From positions 7,312-12,656 of the forward strand of contig JAHEAM010000055.1 in assembly GCA_024642765.1 (NCBI GenBank): 5,345 nt of DNA. Reading direction: 5' to 3'. The translations under genes and the position numbers were made by a program. Shown piece after piece: positions 1 to 5,345 of the stretch (within the stretch, counting starts at the first letter, position 1; each line of letters opens with the position of its first letter). The DNA is from Planctomycetaceae bacterium. GTDB lineage: Bacteria; Planctomycetota; Planctomycetia; Pirellulales; Pirellulaceae. The notes beneath the pieces are model-generated. The model did no database searches, had not been told where the DNA came from, and saw only the letters and a list, made by a program, of their open reading frames with translations.

Positions 1-52
1 AAAAAATACTCTCAATTTCGTGGTCTGGCATGACGGGCTGATCGTAAACCAT
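1..52 (-). CDS. Possible start of the next gene in the row, cut by the left edge
   Basis: An ATG at 50-52 opens a frame reading MVYDQPVMPDHEIESIF with no stop before the left edge; an in-frame second ATG lies at 29-31. It starts 43 bases after the acyltransferase stop codon, a spacing normal for an operon. A weak GGA lies about seven bases upstream of the first ATG. Seventeen codons are too few to recognise a family or to be sure it is coding, and the frame is also open upstream of the ATG. The call rests on position, strand and plausible amino-acid composition only. Confidence 0.28.
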   Translation of the reverse strand, partial: MVYDQPVMPDHEIESIF

Positions 53-95
53 GCGATCCGAAACACTTGGCTCAAGAGTAAACCCACGGGGGAAA

Positions 96-1223
96 TTATG
101 ACGGTTCGTAATCGTAAATACGATAGGTCTTGTCGCGGACGGCTCCGCCGCGTTCCAGAGTTCCCCTGGAAAGAGTGTTGGATTCGAGTACCCAGCTAAA
201 TTCGGCTTCTTCGATACCCCACTCCAACATATCGCCAAGCAGGTTTTTCAAAAGAATCACACCGACGCCCCACCGTTGGTATTCGGGCAAGACATTGGTG
301 CTAACCAACCGAATACGTTTGATGTGTTTTCGGCCAAATAACAAGCGTATAAAGCCAAACGGAAACAGCCTGCCATTTATCTTTTTGATCAAAGGATTGT
401 AGTCGAGAACTCCGAAAACTACCGCAACAGCTTTACCGTCCTTTTCGGCGATTCGAGTCATAGCTGGCACAATCAAAAACTTTAGCCCCGAACCGATATG
501 TTTGATCTCGTTGTCTGAAAGCGGCACGAAACCCCAAGTTCCGGGCAACGCAAGATTGTAGATTCGCATAAAATTACGCAAGTCCTCTGCGAAGGAACGA
601 AGATTTGCGCGGCGCGTTGTCAGTCCCAATCGTTCTTGAGCGGCCTCAGCAATATTCTTGATCTTAGGGTCTAACGTCCCCAGTTTTTCGAATGGACCTA
701 GGTAAGAATACAGATCCTGTGATTTCACAAAACCATAATTCTCGATCAACCGACCGTAGAATTCTTTGTTGTAAGTCATCATAAACGTCGGAGGCGAATG
801 GAATCCTTCCACAAGTAATCCGCATTCATAATTCAACGCTGGATTGAGTGGTCCACGTAGTAACTGAATGTTGCGTTGTTGATGCCAGTCACGGACGGTG
901 TCCAGAAGGGCGTTGGCAACCGTTTGGTCGTCGATCGATTCGAAAAAACCAAACATGCCTCTTAGCTCATTGTGTTGGCGATTGTGCGCGTGATCAATGA
1001 TCGCAGCGATTCGCCCAACGGTCTCGCCATTTCGCTTGGCAAGGAATGTTTGAATTTCAGCGTTTTCGAAGAAAGGATTCTTGCGATAGTTTAGATTCTC
1101 TTCTTGATTCATGATCAAGGGTGGAATCCAATTGGGGTCACCCGCATAATGTTTCCACGGAAACCGAACAAATTCTTTTTGCAAGCGTTTGCCCTGAACG
1201 GGAACGATTTCTAGCGACGACAT
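96..1223 (-). CDS. GNAT-fold acyltransferase with a tandem GNAT arrangement, substrate unknown
   Basis: This 375-residue cytoplasmic protein is predicted to transfer an acyl group from acyl-CoA to an unknown acceptor. The N-terminus EIVPVQGKRLQKEFVRFPW, then GDPNWIPPL (28-36), is typical of a large uncharacterised acyltransferase family. Residues about 55-180 look like a first, degenerate GNAT unit (ETVGRIAAIID; LRGPLNPALNYECGLLVEGF; YNKEFYGRLIENYGF) without a recognisable pyrophosphate loop. Residues about 205-373 form the second unit, with STNVLPEYQRWGVG, whose Q316-x-x-G319-x-G321 fits the acetyl-CoA loop of motif A. WVLESN (344-349) and LERGGAVRDKTYRIYDY follow, as in motif B. A hydrophobic then basic stretch (about 286-306, LFPFGFIRLLFGRKHIKRIR) could touch a membrane or an anionic partner. 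The ATG at 1221-1223 keeps the full conserved N-terminus; there is no clear Shine-Dalgarno, only an A-rich leader. It lies 106 bases after the isomerase gene. Fold confidence is high; function is unknown. Confidence 0.88.
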   Translation of the reverse strand: MSSLEIVPVQGKRLQKEFVRFPWKHYAGDPNWIPPLIMNQEENLNYRKNPFFENAEIQTFLAKRNGETVGRIAAIIDHAHNRQHNELRGMFGFFESIDDQTVANALLDTVRDWHQQRNIQLLRGPLNPALNYECGLLVEGFHSPPTFMMTYNKEFYGRLIENYGFVKSQDLYSYLGPFEKLGTLDPKIKNIAEAAQERLGLTTRRANLRSFAEDLRNFMRIYNLALPGTWGFVPLSDNEIKHIGSGLKFLIVPAMTRIAEKDGKAVAVVFGVLDYNPLIKKINGRLFPFGFIRLLFGRKHIKRIRLVSTNVLPEYQRWGVGVILLKNLLGDMLEWGIEEAEFSWVLESNTLSRGTLERGGAVRDKTYRIYDYEPS

Positions 1224-1239
1224 GAGGATTTCGATTTCA

Positions 1240-1314
1240 AATTGATGACTTTTGATTTCAGTCGAATTTTTACGCAGATCGACGTTTTAATGGATCACTC
1301 CAGAATCATCAATC
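1240..1314 (-). other. Imperfect inverted repeat in the spacer before the acyltransferase gene
   Basis: The arms at 1304-1314 and 1240-1250 can form an 11-bp stem on the transcribed strand, with nine Watson-Crick and two G-U pairs, including an uninterrupted 8-bp match ATTGATGA/TCATCAAT. The 53-base loop contains a second small stem, GTCGA/TCGAC (1279-1283 with 1261-1265). The 3' arm ends 16 bases before the ATG of the acyltransferase gene. No U-run follows, so it is not a canonical terminator. It could be a processing site, a translation-modulating structure or chance. Confidence 0.35.
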
Positions 1315-1329
1315 GTCAAACCCAACTCG

Positions 1330-2493
1330 TCATTCCTTTTCCCAAAGAACTTCGTAGGGGATTTCTTTACGAAGGCGATTGATATGCGTTTCGTAGGCCT
1401 GATTGCGATTTTGTTCGATAATTGTTTCTTTGATTTTGGCTTGAGCTTCGGAAAAGGGTACTTTACCGTCCTGTTTGCGTTCGACGACTCGAACGATATG
1501 CACGCCTTGATTGGTTTCAATCATTTCGCTGAGTTCGTTTAGGGGAATCGAGAACAGCGTGTCTTCCAGTTTCTTGTCGACAAGGCTGCCGCGTTTTGTC
1601 CAGTCGTATTGGCCACCCTTACTCGACGTAAGGCCATGCGAAGATGTCTTGGCGACTTCTTCAAATTTGGCACCATAGACAACTCGGTTGCCCAGTTCGA
1701 CGATTGCTTTATGGGCTTCATCGCGAGTGCTATATTGATCGAAACGGATCATCAATTCTTCCCAGCGGACCTGTGCTTCGACTTTGTAATCCTCTTCGTG
1801 TGCGTTGTAGTAACTGAGTAATTCTTCATGCGTGACTTCTTTGTCATATTTCAACGATTGGTTGACGAAGTAGCCCGTCAACTGCTCTTTTGCCCAGTCC
1901 TGTCGCATTTTCCGAAGTGATGAACCACGTGAGCGCAATTGTGCGTCATACTCGATCGGTGAATTTAATTTTGATTTCTCAAGAATCTTAGGCAGCGCCT
2001 TTTCATCAAAATCTTTAGCGGCCTGCTCCAGAATTTTTTCGAGGTTGGCGGTGTCTGGGAGTTGTTCTACGGCGTCCCGATACAACAATTTTGAGTCGAC
2101 GTACTTCGGAATAAATTTGGGCACAATGAAGGCCATGCCGTTTTTCATTTCACGTTCTTTAACCTCGGGCGGTGCACCTTCAAGTAAACGCTCCAAGGTC
2201 GCATTGATTTCGGGCAACATATCTCCTAAAAAAATCGGTTCCCCAGCGACAATCGCAATCACTTGGGTCGATTCAAACGAGATTCCGTTTGGGGTTTCGT
2301 TTGCTTTCTCGTGTTTCGATATGGGCTTATCTACGGAAGCGGTTGGTGAATCCACGCCGACCAAAAAATCTTTTGGTTCGGGTTGAAGATAGGCATCACC
2401 AGAAACAGGTGGTGTCTTGATTTGTGCCCAAGCATTGCTTGCTATCGCCAACAGGCAAACGGCGAAAATGGAGCTTTTGATCAATCGATTCAT
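1330..2493 (-). CDS. Exported parvulin-type (SurA/PpiC-like) peptidyl-prolyl cis-trans isomerase
   Basis: This 387-residue protein is probably an extracytoplasmic folding factor. It has a type I signal peptide (residues 1-23). A Pro/Ser/Thr-rich, probably flexible stretch follows (about 27-75). A SurA_N-like segment begins at VIAIVAGEPIFLGDMLP (78-94), with charged helices to about 235. One PpiC-type rotamase domain spans about 240-338 (SSHGLTSSKGGQYDW, then GVHIVRVVERK), and a helical tail follows, as in SurA-like chaperones. The first catalytic histidine of parvulins (the H of 'HILV') aligns by eye with Glu246, and the Cys/Asp position aligns with Gly287. The second histidine, His332, is present. 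Isomerase activity is therefore uncertain and a holdase/chaperone role is plausible. The ATG at 2491-2493 is chosen because it gives a complete signal peptide; no clear Shine-Dalgarno precedes it. The gene lies 55 bases downstream of mfd and is probably co-transcribed. SurA or PrsA would be over-specific names. Confidence 0.92.
   Translation of the reverse strand: MNRLIKSSIFAVCLLAIASNAWAQIKTPPVSGDAYLQPEPKDFLVGVDSPTASVDKPISKHEKANETPNGISFESTQVIAIVAGEPIFLGDMLPEINATLERLLEGAPPEVKEREMKNGMAFIVPKFIPKYVDSKLLYRDAVEQLPDTANLEKILEQAAKDFDEKALPKILEKSKLNSPIEYDAQLRSRGSSLRKMRQDWAKEQLTGYFVNQSLKYDKEVTHEELLSYYNAHEEDYKVEAQVRWEELMIRFDQYSTRDEAHKAIVELGNRVVYGAKFEEVAKTSSHGLTSSKGGQYDWTKRGSLVDKKLEDTLFSIPLNELSEMIETNQGVHIVRVVERKQDGKVPFSEAQAKIKETIIEQNRNQAYETHINRLRKEIPYEVLWEKE
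2425..2493 (-). other. Sec signal peptide of the parvulin-like protein
   Basis: Residues 1-23 show a basic n-region (R3, K6), a hydrophobic core IFAVCLLAIA, and an AWA cleavage motif followed by Gln24. Cleavage by signal peptidase I after Ala23 is predicted by eye. The lone cysteine (Cys13) sits inside the hydrophobic core and is preceded by FAV, which does not fit a lipobox, so a lipoprotein is unlikely. Confidence 0.88.
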
Positions 2494-2518
2494 GGTTTGG
2501 CCGTTGAATTCCAGTTGG

Positions 2519-2540
2519 TTTCCCGAAACGACTTGGGAAA
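2519..2540 (-). other. Small hairpin just after the mfd stop codon
   Basis: TTTCCC and GGGAAA form a perfect 6-bp stem around a 10-base loop. It starts 8 bases after the mfd TAA and ends 25 bases before the ATG of the next gene. On the transcribed strand it is followed by CCAACTGG, not a U-run, so it does not look like an intrinsic terminator. It could protect a 3' end or be chance. Confidence 0.3.
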
Positions 2541-2548
2541 TTAGGAGA

Positions 2549-5345
2549 TTAGCCGGGCGTTCGCAATATCGACTTCACGAGTGATAGCAGTTTGGTGGGC
2601 TCGGTCGCCGCAGATTTAAGTGTCACATAGGCCTTGTGGTCATCGACGATTCGCACAATGTTCTTGTGACGATTAGCCAACGTCTGGAAACGGGGTAAGT
2701 CGCGGAATCGAAAGCCCAAATATTTATCTTCCAAGAACACGCCTTCTATTTGCCACAATGCGGCCTCTAGCTTAACATCTGCCAGCGTCAACAAACGTTG
2801 AACAGGCGGTGGCGGTTCGCCAAAGCGATCTTTCATTTCTGCTTCGATCGCAGAGAGTTGCTCGAATGTTTCACAGCGGGTCAGTCGCCGATAAAGGTCG
2901 ATTTTGCTTCGGCCTGTACCGACATATTCGTCAGGCAGGTAGGCTTCGATCGGGAGATCGATATCGACATCGGTCGAGAGTCTTGCCGGCATCTTCTTCA
3001 GTGTTCGCACTGCTGTTTCAAGCAATTGGCAATACAGTTCATAACCGACTGCAGAGATATGCCCGCTTTGTTCGTTTCCGAGTAAATTCCCCGCGCCACG
3101 AATTTCAAGGTCACGCATGGCGATTGAAAAACCGGCGCCCATTTCGCTAAAAGTCTCGATGGCCTGAAGGCGTTTCGCTGCGTTTGGCGTAATTGGCTTC
3201 TCGGGATGCAAGAGCAAGTAGCAGTAGGCCTGATGTTTGTAGCGACCAACGCGACCGCGGAGTTGATGCAGTTCCGATAGGCCATAACGATTCGCTTCGT
3301 CAATAAAAATCGTGTTGGCGTTTGGGATATCCAAGCCGCTTTCAATAATGGTTGTGGCCAGCAGAACGTCATACTCGCCTTTAACAAAATCCGTCATGAC
3401 CGTTTCAAGTTCCTCGTCGTCCATCTGACCGTGGCCAACAATTATTGATGCCTCTGGGACTATTGATTGAATGCGTTCTTTCAAATGATGGATGTCATTC
3501 ACGCGGTTGTGTACAAAATATATTTGGCCGCCTCGGTTCAGTTCCCGAACGATCGCGGTCCGGATCAATTCGTCATTAAAGCGGGTGACTCGCGTCTCGA
3601 CAGCCGTGCGTTCTTCCGGAGGGGTTTCCAAATTGGAAATATCGCGAACGCCAACTAGGGACATATGCAACGTTCGTGGAATGGGCGTCGCGGACATTGT
3701 CAGGACATCGACTGAGGCACGCAGGGCCTTGAGTCGTTCCTTGTGGGCGACGCCGAAGCGTTGTTCTTCATCGATCACGACCAAGCCCAAATTGTTGAAC
3801 TTCACGTCTTTCGAAACTATTCGATGGGTGCCAATGCAGACGTCGATTTTGCCGGCCTTGAGTCCTCGCAACGTTTCCTTTTGCTGAGCCGTCGTCGAGA
3901 AGCGACTGAGCTTGCCAATGTCGATAGGGAACTCGGACATGCGTTCGCGAAAACTACGATAGTGTTGCTCTGCTAGGACCGTTGTTGGCACAAGCACGGC
4001 GACTTGGTAACCGCTTTCGACGGCTTTGAAGGCTGCCCGCATGGCAACCTCGGTTTTGCCGAAACCGACGTCACCGCACAAGAGGCGATCCATCGGACGT
4101 GAGACTTCCATATCCGTTTTGATTGCTTCAATGGCAGTCACTTGGTCTGGCGTTTCGCGAAATGGAAAGGCATGCTCGAATTCCATTTGCCAGGTCGTAT
4201 CACGATTGAAGACGATACCGGGGCGAGAATTTCTGGCGGCTTGCATTTCTAGCATTTCGGCGGCCAAGTCAGTGACTGCCTCCTCGGCCTCCTGCTTGTG
4301 CTTGAGCCAAGTCTTACCGCCAATTTTTGCGAGAACGGGACGCGTCTTTGTGCCGCCAACATACTTTTGGACTAGGTCGATCTTGGACGCTGGCACGAAG
4401 ATTCGCGTGCCGCCAAAAAATTCTAGGGTCAGGTGTTCCGTAAACTGTCCGTCTTTGCTCAGCATTTCAAGGCCACGGAAGCGACCAATCCCATGCGCAA
4501 GGTGAACGATTAAATCGCCATCACGAAGGGAGAGAAAACTGTCGATCACTTTGCCTTGTGTTCGACGTTTCTTGGCGCGGCGCAATTCGCCACGCCGAAA
4601 CATTTGATCGCAGCCCACAACAACATGCCCCTGCCCTCTTAAGCGAAAGGCACTGTGAACGCAACCAACGGAAAGCTTGAGTCGCCCGTCCACGGCGGCT
4701 TTCGTCGCGGCGAGAATCTCCAACACACGTTCCAGTTCACCTTCGACACGTGCGACCAGATGCAGCAATCCGTCGGCGGCAGCCAAATCAATCGAGGTGC
4801 GAAGTTCGCCGAAGTCCGCTCCGAATTCGCCAACCGATTCAGCTTTCAATGAAAAATGATTGTCCAGTCGTCCGGCCGAGAGGCGTTCGGCCGTCGCTAA
4901 AGGGAATGCTGCCCAGTGTTTTTGTACTTCAGTTAAGCAAAAAAATTCGTCATTGCGCTGTGAGCGTTGCAGATACGCGTCGGCCTCGTCGCGAAGCAAG
5001 AGCGGCTCCAATTGAATGACGACGGTATCGTGAGTTAGATATCGAAAAAGGCTTTCTTTATCCTTGTAATCGGGCGAGAGAACTGTGATTTCAATTTGAC
5101 CGATATTGGCAACGCTACGTTGAGAGGCCAATTCAAATTGGCGTAACGATTCGATTTCATCGTCATACAACTCGATACGAACAGGCGTCAACCAATCGGG
5201 CGCAAAAATGTCGATGATCCCACCTCGAGTCGAAAATTCGCCAGGCATTTCAACTGCGGTGGTGCGATGGAAACCATGTTTTGAAAGCCAATCAACAAGC
5301 TGATCTTGATCGATGCGCTCGTTGACACGAATGATTCGCGAATGA
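2549..5345 (-). CDS. mfd: Mfd, transcription-repair coupling factor (5' end lies outside the window)
   Basis: Mfd is a cytoplasmic ATP-driven DNA translocase. It pushes or removes RNA polymerase stalled at template-strand lesions and recruits UvrA for nucleotide excision repair. About 931 codons are visible. The frame stays open to the right edge, and 32 codons upstream of the ATG at 5246-5248 still read as Mfd (RIDQDQLVDWLSKHGFHRTT), so that ATG is internal. Domains in order: UvrB-like/UvrA-binding region with PGEFSTRGGIIDIF and the DDEIESLRQF block (about 5130-5250); CarD-like RNA polymerase-interaction domain with VHLAHGIGRFRG (about 4349-4549); translocase with Walker A GDVGFGKT (4052-4075), Walker B DEEQ (3761-3772), SATP (3683-3694), TTIIESG (3335-3355) and QLRGRVGR (3242-3265); TRG segment with RGAGNLLG (3077-3100); C-terminal TRCF/D7 domain (about 2552-2985). 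By alignment from memory with E. coli Mfd (1148 residues), roughly 125 N-terminal residues are missing. No frameshift or lost motif is seen. Identification is near certain. Confidence 0.98.
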   Translation of the reverse strand, partial: HSRIIRVNERIDQDQLVDWLSKHGFHRTTAVEMPGEFSTRGGIIDIFAPDWLTPVRIELYDDEIESLRQFELASQRSVANIGQIEITVLSPDYKDKESLFRYLTHDTVVIQLEPLLLRDEADAYLQRSQRNDEFFCLTEVQKHWAAFPLATAERLSAGRLDNHFSLKAESVGEFGADFGELRTSIDLAAADGLLHLVARVEGELERVLEILAATKAAVDGRLKLSVGCVHSAFRLRGQGHVVVGCDQMFRRGELRRAKKRRTQGKVIDSFLSLRDGDLIVHLAHGIGRFRGLEMLSKDGQFTEHLTLEFFGGTRIFVPASKIDLVQKYVGGTKTRPVLAKIGGKTWLKHKQEAEEAVTDLAAEMLEMQAARNSRPGIVFNRDTTWQMEFEHAFPFRETPDQVTAIEAIKTDMEVSRPMDRLLCGDVGFGKTEVAMRAAFKAVESGYQVAVLVPTTVLAEQHYRSFRERMSEFPIDIGKLSRFSTTAQQKETLRGLKAGKIDVCIGTHRIVSKDVKFNNLGLVVIDEEQRFGVAHKERLKALRASVDVLTMSATPIPRTLHMSLVGVRDISNLETPPEERTAVETRVTRFNDELIRTAIVRELNRGGQIYFVHNRVNDIHHLKERIQSIVPEASIIVGHGQMDDEELETVMTDFVKGEYDVLLATTIIESGLDIPNANTIFIDEANRYGLSELHQLRGRVGRYKHQAYCYLLLHPEKPITPNAAKRLQAIETFSEMGAGFSIAMRDLEIRGAGNLLGNEQSGHISAVGYELYCQLLETAVRTLKKMPARLSTDVDIDLPIEAYLPDEYVGTGRSKIDLYRRLTRCETFEQLSAIEAEMKDRFGEPPPPVQRLLTLADVKLEAALWQIEGVFLEDKYLGFRFRDLPRFQTLANRHKNIVRIVDDHKAYVTLKSAATEPTKLLSLVKSILRTPG

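Noticed and set aside
1..36. Possible intrinsic terminator ending in six T on the minus strand
   Set aside because: The T-run at the edge is not preceded by a stable GC-rich stem, and it falls inside the possible new reading frame.
1287..1520. Minus-strand open frame of 77 codons overlapping the 3' end of the isomerase gene
   Set aside because: It is a lysine-rich alternate frame of the isomerase coding sequence running a few codons into the spacer; no family features and no ribosome binding site.
2045..2386. Plus-strand open frame of 113 codons
   Set aside because: It is antisense to the N-terminal half of the exported isomerase; there is no recognisable domain or start context.
2449..2463. 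Cysteine in the signal peptide as a lipoprotein site
   Set aside because: Cys13 is preceded by FAV, not a lipobox, sits mid-core, and a better signal peptidase I site (AWA/Q) follows.
2940..2985. Dense cluster of ATCG/TCGA words that looks like a repeat
   Set aside because: It encodes the Asp/Ile-rich stretch DVDIDLPIEAY of Mfd and follows from Asp/Ile codons; there is no regular period.
2998..3387. Minus-strand open frame of 129 codons inside mfd
   Set aside because: It is an alternate frame of the conserved motif V/VI and TRG segment of mfd, which is clearly coding in the other frame.
3492..3887. Plus-strand open frame of 131 codons
   Set aside because: It is antisense to the mfd helicase motifs, with a Ser/Arg/Thr-rich composition typical of a shadow frame.
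4026..4505. Plus-strand open frame of 159 codons
   Set aside because: It lies wholly antisense to the RNA polymerase-interaction and translocase regions of mfd, its product resembles no protein family I know, and the opposite strand is strongly conserved coding sequence.
5246..5248. ATG as the start of mfd
   Set aside because: The frame is open upstream to the window edge and the 32 extra codons match Mfd (DQLVDWLSKHGFHR before PGEF). The true start lies outside the window.

Overview
The window holds three intact or near-intact genes in a row, all on the minus strand, so transcription runs from the right edge to the left. In transcription order they are: mfd, the transcription-repair coupling factor, cut by the right edge; an exported parvulin-type (SurA/PpiC-like) peptidyl-prolyl isomerase; and a GNAT-fold acyltransferase of about 375 residues. 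The gaps are 55 and 106 bases. I see no convincing intrinsic terminator and no plus-strand gene, so the three are probably co-transcribed. A fourth minus-strand reading frame may begin at the far left, but only 17 codons are visible.

The organism is a Gram-negative-type bacterium, most likely a planctomycete (Pirellulales or Rhodopirellula-like). This rests on the flavour of the exported isomerase (parvulin core with 'GGQYDWTKRGSL' and a His-to-Glu change in the first strand), the weak or absent Shine-Dalgarno sequences, and the roughly balanced base composition. It is an inference from recalled family features, not a database match.

Region by region: 1-95 is the space after the acyltransferase gene plus a possible start of the next gene. 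96-1223 is the acyltransferase. 1224-1329 is an intercistronic spacer with a long imperfect inverted repeat. 1330-2493 is the exported isomerase. 2494-2548 is a spacer with a small hairpin. 2549-5345 is mfd, visible from about the start of its UvrA-binding (D2) region to its stop codon.

The genes do not form an obvious pathway. Mfd acts on stalled RNA polymerase in the cytoplasm, the isomerase is exported, and the acyltransferase has no recognisable substrate. The window is mostly ordinary housekeeping sequence. The points worth a second look are the degenerate parvulin active site, the tandem GNAT architecture with one dead half, the structured spacer before the acyltransferase gene, and the unread gene at the left edge. 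I found no evidence of a new multi-gene system, mobile element, CRISPR array or RNA gene.
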